Counted from the first letter of the stretch, positions 1-7,833 are shown. The stretch is DNA of 64,000 bases from Scatosoma sp900555925 (GCA_959603585.1 CAUGYD010000005.1:62001-126000), one strand, 5' to 3'. The notes: generated by a model from the sequence alone, not told the origin. Numbers and translations: made by a program.

Positions 1-335
1 ACTTCCTCGCCGCGGTGGCGGATATAACTGATAACGACCTTATTATCCGCGACGGGCTGCGTATTGGGCATGCAGCAGATCTGCGTAAATCCGCCCTTTA
101 CCGCCGCTTTGGAGCCGCTCTCGATGTCCTCTTTATATTCGAATCCCGGCTCGCGAAGATGAACGTGCATGTCGATGAGGCCGGGAAATACGTGCAGCCC
201 CGTCGCGTCTATGACTTCTTCGCCCTGTTCGGGAGAGAGCTTGTCCGCGATCTTTTCGATCTTTCCGCCGAGAACGCGGATATCCTTTTTTTCCACCGTA
301 TCTTTGAAAATTACGCTTCCGTTTTTGATAATCAT
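1..335 (-). CDS. pyrC: Dihydroorotase (N-terminal part, cut by window edge)
   Basis: Third step of de novo pyrimidine synthesis: cyclisation of carbamoyl-aspartate to dihydroorotate, in the cytoplasm. The visible 111 residues start MIIKNGSVIF and carry the amidohydrolase metal-binding signature GLIDMHVHLREPG at about residues 52-64, then KGGFTQICCMPNT, both typical of class I dihydroorotases. The ATG at 335 has a GAGGT ribosome binding site 8 nt upstream. The stop of pyrB lies 15 nt upstream, so this is the third gene of the pyrR-pyrB-pyrC operon. The C-terminal three quarters lie outside the window. Seen: motif and context. Other cyclic amidohydrolases (allantoinase, hydantoinase) share the fold, but the operon decides for PyrC. 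Confidence 0.95.
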   Translation of the reverse strand, partial: MIIKNGSVIFKDTVEKKDIRVLGGKIEKIADKLSPEQGEEVIDATGLHVFPGLIDMHVHLREPGFEYKEDIESGSKAAVKGGFTQICCMPNTQPVADNKVVISYIRHRGEE

Positions 336-350
336 TTTTTATAACCTCGC

Positions 351-1280
351 TTATTTACCCGATTTTCTGTACTGCTCCAACAGGAAAAGAATCGCCATTC
401 TCACCGCCACGCCCGAAAGCACCTGATCCTCTATGCGGCTTTTCCCGTCGTCGATGACGTCGCTGGTAAGCTCCACCCCGCGGTTGACGGGTCCCGGGTG
501 CATGACGATCGCATCGGGGGAAGCCAAAGACAATACCCGCTCGTTGACTCCGTAAAATTCCGCGTATTCGTTGAGAGAGGGAAAATTTCCCGCCTGCTGG
601 CGCTCCAATTGAATTCTCAGTCCCATGACGACGTCCGCTCCCTCCACCGCTTCTTCGCGGGAAGTGCAGAGCTTTGCGCCCAAACGGTCGATTCCCTTGG
701 GGATGAGCGTCTCAGGCGCGTACATTCTCACTTCCGCCCCGAGTTTGGCAAGGGCGAACAGATTGGATTTCGCCACGCGCGAGTGCTTGATGTCTCCCAG
801 AATCGCCACCTTCAAGCCCTCGATTCTTCCGAATTTTTCCCGCATGGTGCAAAGGTCGAGAAGGGCTTGAGTGGGATGCTCGTTCATGCCGTCGCCCGCG
901 TTGATGACGCCCGCTTTGACCGTCCTCGCAAGCAGATATGGCGCCCCGCCCATGGGGTGGCGGATAATGATGAAATCGTTCTTCATCGCGTCCAGCGTCT
1001 TGCCCGTATCGATGAGCGTCTCTCCCTTTGCGACGGACGAAGAACTCGCCGCGATATTGATGGTCGTCGCGCCCATGTATTTTGCCGCCAGCTCAAAGCT
1101 GGTGCGCGTCCGCGTGCTGTTCTCGTAAAAGAGAATGGTGGCGGTACAGCCTTCGAGATGCGGCAGTTTCTTGATTCCCTGCCTCAAAAGCCTCTTCATG
1201 TTCGCGGCGGTGTCGAGTATTTCGCAAATCTCTTCCGCGCTCGCGTCCACAAGGCCGAGCAAATCTTTTCTTTTAATCAT
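351..1280 (-). CDS. pyrB: Aspartate carbamoyltransferase catalytic subunit
   Basis: Condenses carbamoyl phosphate with L-aspartate to N-carbamoyl-aspartate, the committed step of pyrimidine synthesis. The 309 residues match the usual catalytic-chain length. The carbamoyl-phosphate loop FYENSTRTRTSFELA lies near residues 51-65, HPTQALLDL near residue 135 and MHPGPVNRGVEL near 260, all ATCase hallmarks. The start ATG at 1280 overlaps the pyrR stop (ATGATTAA), which implies translational coupling. No pyrI regulatory-chain gene is next to it, as is usual when PyrR controls the operon. Ornithine carbamoyltransferase is the main alternative but would lack this neighbourhood. Confidence 0.97.
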   Translation of the reverse strand: MIKRKDLLGLVDASAEEICEILDTAANMKRLLRQGIKKLPHLEGCTATILFYENSTRTRTSFELAAKYMGATTINIAASSSSVAKGETLIDTGKTLDAMKNDFIIIRHPMGGAPYLLARTVKAGVINAGDGMNEHPTQALLDLCTMREKFGRIEGLKVAILGDIKHSRVAKSNLFALAKLGAEVRMYAPETLIPKGIDRLGAKLCTSREEAVEGADVVMGLRIQLERQQAGNFPSLNEYAEFYGVNERVLSLASPDAIVMHPGPVNRGVELTSDVIDDGKSRIEDQVLSGVAVRMAILFLLEQYRKSGK

Positions 1281-1821
1281 TCGCGTCCTCCTTTCCGACG
1301 ACGATTTTATCCTCCGCCGCGCCCAGTTCGGTAAAGTATGCCTCTACGTATTCACTGCGCGCGGTGGGTACGTTTTTGCCCACGAAATCCGCACGGACGG
1401 GCAATTCTCTGCCGCCGCGGTCGATAAGTTCCAGAAGCTGTATCGCCTTGGGCCTCCCGAGCCTGAAAATCGTTTCGATAGCCGCGCGGACGCTCCTGCC
1501 CGTGTGCAGCACGTCGTCGCAGAGCACCACGATTTTATCCTCTACGGAAAAATCCAGCTCGCAGTCGGTATGTTCGGGTACAAAAAAAGCGGAGACCAGA
1601 TCGTCGCGCTGCATGCCGATATCGATTCCGCCGCAGGGAAGAGTGATCCCCTCCGCTTCGGAAAAACAATCCCGTATGCGCTTCGCCACGATTTCTCCGC
1701 CGCGCCGAATGCCGACAAACACCACCGTTTCGGGATTTTCGTCCCGCTCGGCAATTTCGTGCGCCAGTCTTATCAGCGTCCGCCTCATTCCGTTCGCATC
1801 CATAATGATATGTTCCGCCAT
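1273..1821 (-). CDS. pyrR: Bifunctional pyr operon attenuator / uracil phosphoribosyltransferase
   Basis: PyrR binds pyr mRNA in a UMP-dependent way to promote attenuation and also has UPRT activity. The 182 residues include the type I PRTase PRPP loop VVLCDDVLHTGRSVRAA near residues 90-106 and the hood segment RRGGEIVAKRI near 40-50. The ATG at 1821 was chosen because it follows GGAGAGGAATCGC; the frame is open 19 codons further upstream but without a comparable site. It is the first gene of pyrR-pyrB-pyrC, overlaps pyrB by 8 nt, and follows an attenuator-like leader and a consensus promoter. The family and gene order are standard for Bacillota. Confidence 0.96.
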   Translation of the reverse strand: MAEHIIMDANGMRRTLIRLAHEIAERDENPETVVFVGIRRGGEIVAKRIRDCFSEAEGITLPCGGIDIGMQRDDLVSAFFVPEHTDCELDFSVEDKIVVLCDDVLHTGRSVRAAIETIFRLGRPKAIQLLELIDRGGRELPVRADFVGKNVPTARSEYVEAYFTELGAAEDKIVVGKEDAND

Positions 1822-1972
1822 GCGATTCCTCTCCGAAAAATAAAAATACGGCCCGGGCACCGACGCCCAAGACCGCAAAAATCTTCATGCTTTCCGCGCC
1901 GCGCGAAAAAACCGCGGCGGATATACTGTCTGCATTTTGTCTTGTCGGCATCTCGGTACCGCTCTTAAAGAT
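1822..1972 (-). promoter_or_regulatory. pyr operon leader with attenuator-like hairpin
   Basis: The leader of roughly 150 nt between the promoter and pyrR contains a hairpin at 1852-1871 (minus strand CTTGGGC, 6-nt loop, GCCCGGG; two G-U pairs). It is followed on the transcript by a U-rich run (positions 1847-1836) directly before the pyrR ribosome binding site, the arrangement of an intrinsic terminator in a PyrR-type attenuator. A second GC-rich hairpin (CCGCG...CGCGG) lies upstream. I did not find a clear copy of the PyrR-binding loop (CAGAGAGG-like), so control by PyrR is inferred from the gene order. Confidence 0.5.
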
Positions 1973-1978
1973 AGTTTT

Positions 1979-2007
1979 ATTATAGCACACTCCTTTTCGC
2001 TTGTAAA
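1979..2007 (-). promoter_or_regulatory. Sigma-A promoter of the pyr operon
   Basis: Minus strand TTTACA (2007-2002), 17-nt spacer, perfect TATAAT (1984-1979). Transcription should start near 1972, leaving a leader of about 150 nt before pyrR. Confidence 0.85.
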
Positions 2008-2081
2008 GAGTTCCGAAGCCCTTTTCGGAAAAAATTTTATTCTTTTCCGCGGAGCCGAACAAACCCGCAAAAAAAAATTCT

Positions 2082-2777
2082 TCAATAAATTTTCACCAAT
2101 CTGAAATCCGTCTTGTCGCAGGAGGTGAGATAGTATTCCACCCCGTTTTTTTCCGAATACAGAGGGAAATATACGGGGCCGTGCAGATGTCCGAAAATAA
2201 CTTTGTCCATGCCGCTCTTTTCAAACATCTGCGTGAACAGACTGTCGTCGCGGCGCAGATTGAAGGGAGGGTAATGAATGAGCGCTATCGTCTTATCCCC
2301 CTCTTGTCGGAGCGCCTGCGCGCAGGCGAGCGCGAGGCGGAAGCGCTCCGCTTCGCGGCGATAGAGTTTTTCGTCGCGCTCGGTATAGTCGGGGCTTCCG
2401 GGACACGTCCACCCGCGGGAACCGCAGATAACAAAATCCCCGATTCTGACCGCGTCCGTTTGAAGAAAGACAAAGGATTCGTCGGGCGCCCTTTCCCTGA
2501 GCCGCGTGATACCGTTCCACCAATAATCGTGGTTGCCGCGGATAAAGACCTTTTTCCCAGGCAGGGAGGCGAGCGCGTACAGGTCGGACATCGCGCCGTC
2601 CATTTTCATCGCCCAGCTGATGTCGCCCGCAACGAGCACGACGTCTTCTTCCGTCACTTTTTCCCGCCAATCCGCTTTTATTTTTTCGAAATGTCCTTCC
2701 CAGTTTCCCCCGAAAATATTCATGGGTTTGGAGGAATCCGAAGAAAGGTGCAGATCGCTTATCGCATAAACATTCAT
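2082..2777 (-). CDS. Metallophosphoesterase (calcineurin-like)
   Basis: Predicted cytoplasmic two-metal phosphoesterase of 231 residues; substrate unknown. The family motifs occur in order: ISDLHLS near residue 5 (D-x-H), VAGDISW (GD), IRGNHDYWW (GNHD), ALIHYPPFN and IFGHLHGP (GHxH) near the C-terminus, so all metal ligands are present. The start MNVYAISDLHL at 2777 gives the usual N-terminus right before the first motif. No Shine-Dalgarno site precedes it; instead a TATAAT lies only 6 nt upstream, so the mRNA may be leaderless. A terminator separates it from the gene upstream, so it is probably monocistronic. Similar proteins are annotated only as phosphohydrolases. Confidence 0.88.
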   Translation of the reverse strand: MNVYAISDLHLSSDSSKPMNIFGGNWEGHFEKIKADWREKVTEEDVVLVAGDISWAMKMDGAMSDLYALASLPGKKVFIRGNHDYWWNGITRLRERAPDESFVFLQTDAVRIGDFVICGSRGWTCPGSPDYTERDEKLYRREAERFRLALACAQALRQEGDKTIALIHYPPFNLRRDDSLFTQMFEKSGMDKVIFGHLHGPVYFPLYSEKNGVEYYLTSCDKTDFRLVKIY

Positions 2778-2783
2778 GGTAAC

Positions 2784-2812
2784 ATTATAACAGATTCTCT
2801 GCGGAAAGGCAA
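2784..2812 (-). promoter_or_regulatory. Promoter abutting the metallophosphoesterase start (leaderless candidate)
   Basis: Minus strand TTGCCT (2812-2807), 17-nt spacer, TATAAT (2789-2784), then 6 nt to the ATG at 2777. A normal +1 would fall at or next to the A of ATG, and no ribosome binding site exists in this gap. Confidence 0.6.
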
Positions 2813-2828
2813 GGATTTTATTTCTCTG

Positions 2829-2865
2829 AAAAAATTCCCGCCCTTCATTTTTAAGAAAGGGCGGG
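2829..2865 (-). terminator. Intrinsic terminator of the Cys-containing protein gene
   Basis: On the minus strand a 9-bp stem CCCGCCCTT / AAGGGCGGG (2865-2857 with 2845-2837), 11-nt loop, followed by AATTTTTT. Confidence 0.85.
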
Positions 2866-2894
2866 GATACGGACACTTTTTTAATTTCGGCGTT

Positions 2895-3572
2895 TCAGAA
2901 ACGGTTATCCGTTCCGTTTCCCTTGCAGGCACAGGAACGGGCCTGAGGGTAAAGCGGAAGTTCAAAGAAGCCCGTACAGATTTCCTGAGAGTATTCCTGA
3001 GCGGGCGGAATCGCACAATATCCGTAAGACGGAACCAAAAGCTCCACCTGCATGGCGATTTTGAGAATGACGGTCGTACACATGCTGACGGTGAAGGTAT
3101 TGTTCGTCGCGTTGAACGTCCCCTCGGGAGCGACGGCGCTGACGACGCCTTTGACCGTAAACGGCATAATGGACGGAGACGGCACGAAAAGAAGCACGTC
3201 TTCGTTGAGCGTGACCGACGAAGTCGCCTTGCCCTCGGTGCCCGAAGCGTCCATATAAAGGACCTCGACGGGAATCGTGACGGACGCCTGAACGCGGGCG
3301 CACTGTTTATCCGATTGGCGGTCTATGTTGAGATTGGAGACCGTAGCCTCGGAAGAGAGGGAGCGAGCGCTGATGAACGTCAGCGGATATGTAGGATTTT
3401 CGGGCACGAAGTCGGTAAGTTCCAGCGTATAGTTTTCAAGCTGCGTCTGCTTGATGCAGGCGTCGAATATCTTTTCCGCCTGAATACATACTTTTTCCGT
3501 CAAGCCGTTCAACGGATTGCCCGTAATGGTGCCGGGGCACTTATCCGATTGAAAATTAGAATAAAACGACAT
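2895..3572 (-). CDS. Conserved cysteine-containing protein of unknown function
   Basis: I do not recognise a named family. The 225 residues have no signal peptide or membrane segment. About ten cysteines are spread along the chain, including a CxxxxxxxxxC spacing in EKVCIQAEKIFDACIKQ near residues 32-48 and a CACKG end. The middle part is rich in beta-prone Val/Thr stretches. The start at 3572 (MSFYSNFQSDKCPGT) was chosen for its perfect AGGAGG 6 nt upstream; the in-frame upstream extension overlaps the leader structure. It is transcribed alone, with a structured 5' leader and a strong terminator. A spore-coat or storage role is imaginable given the Cys content and sporulation neighbours, but nothing in the sequence proves it. 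Confidence 0.75.
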   Translation of the reverse strand: MSFYSNFQSDKCPGTITGNPLNGLTEKVCIQAEKIFDACIKQTQLENYTLELTDFVPENPTYPLTFISARSLSSEATVSNLNIDRQSDKQCARVQASVTIPVEVLYMDASGTEGKATSSVTLNEDVLLFVPSPSIMPFTVKGVVSAVAPEGTFNATNNTFTVSMCTTVILKIAMQVELLVPSYGYCAIPPAQEYSQEICTGFFELPLYPQARSCACKGNGTDNRF

Positions 3573-3593
3573 TTTAACCTCCTGTAACGAAAT

Positions 3594-3662
3594 AACCTTG
3601 AAGAAGAAACCGCGAAAGACGCGCGGCGCTTCAAGTTCCTCCGTAATCAATTACTTATTATA
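3594..3662 (-). promoter_or_regulatory. -10 element and structured 5' leader of the Cys-containing protein gene
   Basis: A TATAAT lies on the minus strand at 3662-3657 without a good -35. The leader can fold: AACTTGAAG (3637-3629) pairs with CTTCAAGGTT (3603-3594) with one bulge, enclosing CCGCG/CGCGG (3626-3622 with 3614-3610). An extra GGAGG lies in the leader before the real site. A regulatory RNA element is possible; no known riboswitch class was recognised. Confidence 0.4.
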
Positions 3663-3752
3663 TCTTATGTCGGGGAAAAAATTTTCGTGTTATGCCGCAA
3701 AAAGATTTTCCCTTCGCGTTCCGACTACCCTCGTCCCCGCGGCGCGTCCCGA

Positions 3753-4034
3753 TCACAGCAATACTTTCATTCCGGGATATAAAAGAGCGGTCATGTTCTT
3801 TTTTTCAAAATTTTCTTCGCTTCCCGAAAGCAGCGCCTTCGTATCCCCCGCGCGCACGGTATAGAGATTTCCCCTGACGGCGGGAATATACAGAATTTGT
3901 CCCTCCCGAACGTCCTCTTTCAGAGAATTATGGCCTATCAGCACGCTTTCGGGAAGATGAAAGGCGTCGGAAATTTCTTTCAGCGTCTGTCCCCGTTTGA
4001 CCTTATAAAATTGCGGAATGATAATTGTCAGCAT
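3753..4034 (-). CDS. Small LysM-domain protein
   Basis: LysM modules bind peptidoglycan or chitin-type glycans. The 93 residues contain one complete LysM (FYKVKRGQTLKEISDAF to EGQILYIP, about residues 10-52) and a degenerate second one (LYTVRAGDTKALLS to PGMKVLL). There is no signal peptide. Many small LysM proteins of spore formers act in coat or cortex assembly, which would fit an uncleaved protein made in the mother cell. The start at 4034 leaves about ten residues before the LysM; an alternative ATG lies at 4073. It is divergent from the SpoVB-like flippase gene. The -10-like CATATAAT lies 6 nt before the ATG, with no sigma-A -35; it weakly resembles a sigma-E/K -10. Confidence 0.8.
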   Translation of the reverse strand: MLTIIIPQFYKVKRGQTLKEISDAFHLPESVLIGHNSLKEDVREGQILYIPAVRGNLYTVRAGDTKALLSGSEENFEKKNMTALLYPGMKVLL

Positions 4035-4103
4035 CACTCCATTATATGCGGGAAGAAAAGAAATTATCCTCATAAATCGCAGGGCAAGCCCGTACAATAA
4101 ATT

Positions 4104-5606
4104 ATGAAAAAAAATAACATCTATCGAACGGCCGCGCTCGTCACGGGACTTTCCGTCGCGGAGCGCGCACTCGGATTTTTATATCGCATCGTCCTTTCGC
4201 GCCTCATCGGGTCGGAGGGGCTCGGACTCTATCAGGTCGCCCTGTCCGTATTTTCCGTCTTCATCACGCTGGGAACGGGCGGAATCCCCATCACCGTATC
4301 GCGGCTCATCTCCAAAAGCAAGGCGGCGGGAAATCCGAAAGGGGAACGCTCCGCCGTCACCGCGGGACTTTTCGCGTCACTGCTCCTCACCCTTCCCGTC
4401 TGCCTCGTCTTTCTCCTCTTCGGAAAAAAATTTACCTTTCTCTTTTCCGACGACCGATGCCTGGATATCTTCTCCATTTTGCTCGTCGGACTTATTTTTT
4501 CCTCCGTCTACGCCGTCATTCGCGGCAGCTTTTGGGGAAACAAACAATTTCTTCTTCCCTCCGTCCTCGAACTCGTGGAAGAAAGCGTCATGGTCATCGC
4601 GGGTGTCCTTCTCCTCCGCGGCATCTCCGACGTATTCGACGGCGCAAAGCGCGCCGCCTTCGCAGTCATCATCTCCTATTTCATCTCTTTCTCCGCCTCT
4701 TCCGTCTGCTTCTTCGCTCGCGGCGGAAGACTCGCCTCGCCTAAAAAACAATTAAAACCGCTGTTCGCTTCCGCCATGCCCATTACGGCCGTGCGCGCGG
4801 GCGGTTCCCTCGTCGGTTCCGCCGTAGCCGTACTTCTGCCCGCCATGCTCATTCGCGCGGGCGCGACTCAGACCGAAGCACTTCAAATGTTCGGCGTCGT
4901 CTCCGGCATGGCCATCCCCATTCTCTCCATTCCTTCCACCGTCATCGGCTCCATCTCCCTCGTCCTCGTTCCCGAGCTTTCCGAAGACTTCTACCGGAAA
5001 CGCTATAAACAGCTCGGCAAAAATATCGAAAAGGGAATTTCCGTTACCGTCCTCGTGGCATGCCTTTTAATCCCCTTATTTTTCGTCCTGGGCGACGATA
5101 TCGGCAGAGTCTTATACTCCGACGCGGACGCGGGAGAAATGATCCGAAGATGCTGTTTTATGCTCCTGCCCATGAGCCTCACCATGATTTCCACCGGCAT
5201 TCTCAATTCCATCAACTTTGAGCGGCAAACCCTCGTCTATTACTTTATCGGCGCGGCGCTCATGCTCGGCGCGGTGTTGATTCTGCCGCAATACATCGGC
5301 GTCTATGCCTATCCCGTCGGGCTTTCGCTCAGTTATGTCGTATGTTCCACGCTCAATCTCGTCTTTCTTTGCAGAAAATGTCCCCTGCCCCTCTCCCTCT
5401 TGAAGCGCAGTCTTATCCTCTGCGCGCTCATGCTCCCCGTTTCCTTAATCGGACAATTCGTCTCCGCCGCTTTGAAAAAATATCTCGGAGCCGTCGCGGC
5501 GCTTTCTCTCACCGCCGTCATCATGTTGATAATTACTTTCGTTTTTTACTTTTTTTGTCACATTTTCTCCCCGAAACCTTTCAAAAAACTGTTATCTGAA
5601 AAATAA
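4104..5606 (+). CDS. Polysaccharide/lipid II-type flippase, SpoVB-like
   Basis: Integral membrane protein of 500 residues with about 12-14 hydrophobic segments, of the MOP (MATE/Wzx/MurJ) exporter superfamily. The N-terminus AALVTGLSVAERALGFLYRIVLSRLIGSEGLGLYQ is the typical SpoVB / Bacillota polysaccharide-flippase start, with the VSRLISK segment near residue 67. SpoVB is needed for spore cortex formation; close paralogues flip cell-wall precursors, so the exact substrate cannot be read here. The start ATG at 4104 has no clear Shine-Dalgarno site; TACAAT lies 5 nt upstream. It is divergent to the LysM gene, which also fits an envelope or spore role. Confidence 0.85.
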   Translation: MKKNNIYRTAALVTGLSVAERALGFLYRIVLSRLIGSEGLGLYQVALSVFSVFITLGTGGIPITVSRLISKSKAAGNPKGERSAVTAGLFASLLLTLPVCLVFLLFGKKFTFLFSDDRCLDIFSILLVGLIFSSVYAVIRGSFWGNKQFLLPSVLELVEESVMVIAGVLLLRGISDVFDGAKRAAFAVIISYFISFSASSVCFFARGGRLASPKKQLKPLFASAMPITAVRAGGSLVGSAVAVLLPAMLIRAGATQTEALQMFGVVSGMAIPILSIPSTVIGSISLVLVPELSEDFYRKRYKQLGKNIEKGISVTVLVACLLIPLFFVLGDDIGRVLYSDADAGEMIRRCCFMLLPMSLTMISTGILNSINFERQTLVYYFIGAALMLGAVLILPQYIGVYAYPVGLSLSYVVCSTLNLVFLCRKCPLPLSLLKRSLILCALMLPVSLIGQFVSAALKKYLGAVAALSLTAVIMLIITFVFYFFCHIFSPKPFKKLLSEK

Positions 5607-5626
5607 AGAAATCCCCCTTCCAATCC

Positions 5627-5655
5627 TTGACAGAACGCTTTTTTTGTTCTAAAAT
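5627..5655 (+). promoter_or_regulatory. Sigma-A promoter of pgi
   Basis: TTGACA (5627-5632), 17-nt spacer, TAAAAT (5650-5655). The pgi ATG follows at 5690 with CCGGAGGA as ribosome binding site. Confidence 0.85.
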
Positions 5656-5689
5656 AATAATGTGAAAATTTCACCCGGAGGAACACACC

Positions 5690-7123
5690 ATGGGCTATAA
5701 AACCAAAGAATGGCGCGACCACATGCGCGTTACGCTCGACTACAACAACATGACCGACAAATTTCTCGGCGACAAGGGATTTACTCCCAAGCAGCTTGCG
5801 TCCTACAATACCGCGGCTTCCGCCGCTTTTGCCTACGTAAAAGAAAACAGAGGCAAGGACGAACTGTATATGGGCTGGACGGAGCTTCCCTATAATCAGA
5901 AAGAAATCGTCGCGGACATCCTCGCCACCGCGAGAAACGTGCGCAGAAAATTTCAGTATTTCGTTGTTCTCGGAATCGGCGGAAGCGCCCTCGGCCCCAT
6001 TATGGCATTCAACGCGCTCTGCCATCTGCACTATAACGATCTGCCCAAATCCGTAAGAAAAGGGCCCAAATTCTACGTGGAGGACAACGTCGATCCCGTC
6101 AGAATGAAAGATCTCCTAGACGTCATCGACCCCGCAAAGACCTGCTTCAACGTCATTTCCAAATCGGGCGCGACCAGCGAGACGATGACGCAGTATCTCA
6201 TTATCCTCGACCTTCTCAAAAAGGCGGGTGTGGATGTCAAAGAAAACGTCATTTTCACCACCGACGCCAACAAGGGCAACCTCAAAAAGATTTCCGACGA
6301 GGTCGGCGGAATCAAGAGCTATATTCTCCCCGACGGCGTGGGCGGAAGATTTTCCGAGCTCTGCCCCGTAGGGCTTCTTCCCGCGGCGGTGCTCGGCATC
6401 GACATCAACGGTCTCCTCGCGGGTGCGGCGTATATGGACAACGTCTGCCGTTATCCTTCCCCTGCAAAGAACCCCGCCCTCATGTGCGCGGTTCTGCAAG
6501 TGGCCGCCATGGAACAGGGCAAAAACGTGGGCGTCATGATGCCCTATTCGGATAACCTCAAATATCTCGCCGATTGGTATTGCCAGCTTTGGGCGGAATC
6601 GCTCGGCAAAAATGTGACGCTGGACGGCACCCCCTGCAACGTCGGACAGACTCCCGTCAAATCTCTGGGCGTCACCGACCAGCATTCGCAGGTTCAGCTT
6701 TATACCGAAGGTCCCTACGATAAAGTCGTGACCTTCCTTTCCCTCAAAAAATACGCCTGCTCCATGCCGATCCCCCACGGCTGTGAGAATATCCCCGACG
6801 TCGCTTTCCTCGGCGGGCACACCATGGAAGAGCTTATTCAGGCGGAAAACGAAGCGACGGCCTATGCGCTGACCAAGGCGGGCAGAATGAACTATACGCT
6901 TTGGCTGCCCGAACTCAACGCCTTCACGCTGGGACAGCTTTTGTTCCTTTTCGAATTGCAGACCGCTTATGCGGGCGCCATGCTCAATATCGATACCTTC
7001 AATCAGCCCGGCGTAGAGGAAGGCAAGAAAGCCACGTTCGCACTGCTCGGAAAAGCGGGCTATTCCGCGAAAAAGGCAGAGCTGGACGCTCAGCCTGCAA
7101 AGGATCCGAAATATATTATCTGA
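5690..7123 (+). CDS. pgi: Glucose-6-phosphate isomerase
   Basis: Interconverts glucose-6-phosphate and fructose-6-phosphate in glycolysis and gluconeogenesis. The 477 residues show the SIS-fold motifs VLGIGGSALGP near residue 93, ISKSGATSETMTQ near 157 (phosphate-binding serines), VGGRFSELCPVGLLPAAVLGID near 220 and LGVTDQHSQVQLYTEGP near 325 (catalytic histidine region). Length and motifs fit the Bacillota-type short PGI. It starts at ATG 5690 after a CGGAGG site, has its own strong promoter and a strong terminator, so it is a single-gene unit. The window also carries part of pfk, the next glycolytic enzyme, at the far end. Confidence 0.96.
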   Translation: MGYKTKEWRDHMRVTLDYNNMTDKFLGDKGFTPKQLASYNTAASAAFAYVKENRGKDELYMGWTELPYNQKEIVADILATARNVRRKFQYFVVLGIGGSALGPIMAFNALCHLHYNDLPKSVRKGPKFYVEDNVDPVRMKDLLDVIDPAKTCFNVISKSGATSETMTQYLIILDLLKKAGVDVKENVIFTTDANKGNLKKISDEVGGIKSYILPDGVGGRFSELCPVGLLPAAVLGIDINGLLAGAAYMDNVCRYPSPAKNPALMCAVLQVAAMEQGKNVGVMMPYSDNLKYLADWYCQLWAESLGKNVTLDGTPCNVGQTPVKSLGVTDQHSQVQLYTEGPYDKVVTFLSLKKYACSMPIPHGCENIPDVAFLGGHTMEELIQAENEATAYALTKAGRMNYTLWLPELNAFTLGQLLFLFELQTAYAGAMLNIDTFNQPGVEEGKKATFALLGKAGYSAKKAELDAQPAKDPKYII

Positions 7124-7197
7124 TGAAAAACAAAGTATCTGACAGAAAAATATAATCGGTTGCTAGATGAAGGGCTACCCCCCCCTTCGATATTTCT

Positions 7198-7229
7198 CCC
7201 CGAAACGAACATGTTTCGGGGATTTTTTT
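7198..7229 (+). terminator. Intrinsic terminator after pgi
   Basis: Perfect 9-bp stem CCCCGAAAC / GTTTCGGGG with a 6-nt loop followed by seven T. Confidence 0.93.
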
Positions 7230-7341
7230 CCAAATTCGGTATAAAATCCCCGTTTTGCGGGAATACTCTCTGTTGAACAGGAAAACAGCTCCTTTACATA
7301 TAATGCACTAAGGGAGTTTTTCCACACGAGAGGTGTCTTAT

Positions 7342-7692
7342 ATGAATGTCAAACGAGGGGAACTTTACTATGCCGATTTATCGCCGGTGGTCGGCAGCGA
7401 ACAGGGCGGCATCCGTCCCGTTCTGGTGGTGCAGAACGATGTCGGGAACAAATACTCCCCCACGATCATCGCCGCGGCGGTCACCAGCAAAATCAACAAG
7501 GCGAAACTTCCCACCCATATCGAACTGCCTTCCGCTTACGGATTGGCGAAAGACAGCGTCATTCTTTTGGAACAAATCCGTACCATCGACAAACGCCGCT
7601 TAAAAGAACGCATCGGCGAGCTTCCCCCCTCGACGATGAACCGAGTCAACAAGGCAATTTTAATCAGTCTCGGCTTCACGCAGGAGAACTGA
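7342..7692 (+). CDS. mazF: MazF/PemK-type endoribonuclease toxin without visible antitoxin
   Basis: Sequence-specific single-strand mRNA interferase family (B. subtilis NdoA/MazF type). The 116 residues begin MNVKRGELYYADLSPVVGSEQGG, the canonical family N-terminus, with RPVLVVQND (catalytic Arg region), TIIAAAVTSK (catalytic Thr region) and the EQIRTIDKRRLKERIG segment near residues 76-91. ATG 7342 was chosen because GAGAGG ends 8 nt upstream; a GTG three codons earlier overlaps that site. No mazE-like antitoxin is encoded upstream (only about 110 nt after the pgi terminator) or downstream. It is followed by a strong terminator and then spoIIE. Activity without an antitoxin, or an antitoxin elsewhere, cannot be judged here. 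Confidence 0.93.
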   Translation: MNVKRGELYYADLSPVVGSEQGGIRPVLVVQNDVGNKYSPTIIAAAVTSKINKAKLPTHIELPSAYGLAKDSVILLEQIRTIDKRRLKERIGELPPSTMNRVNKAILISLGFTQEN

Positions 7693-7798
7693 CCGCCAAA
7701 GCGTTTTCTTTTTCCGCTCACACGATGTTTTTCATCATCTTCCCCCATACCGCGTAAGAATGACGGACGTTCGTCCCTCTTTCTTGCGAACAACTCAA

Positions 7799-7833
7799 AA
7801 CGGTGCGAAGCGTTCCCGCTTTGCACCGTTTTT
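7799..7833 (+). terminator. Intrinsic terminator after mazF
   Basis: A 14-bp stem AACGGTGCGAAGCG / CGCTTTGCACCGTT (one G-U) with loop TTCC and a T-run. It isolates mazF from spoIIE. The rest of the gap 7693-7991 holds only small hairpins and the spoIIE upstream region, where no convincing -35 was found. Confidence 0.93.

Noticed and set aside
2181..3587. Long plus-strand open frame (468 codons) opposite the metallophosphoesterase and Cys-containing protein
   Set aside because: Runs antisense through two well-supported genes and their terminator and promoter, and encodes an Arg/His/Phe-rich sequence with no motif; a shadow of codon bias.
7179..7186. Run of C after pgi as a possible frameshift signal
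   Set aside because: It lies past the pgi stop codon in non-coding DNA before the terminator.
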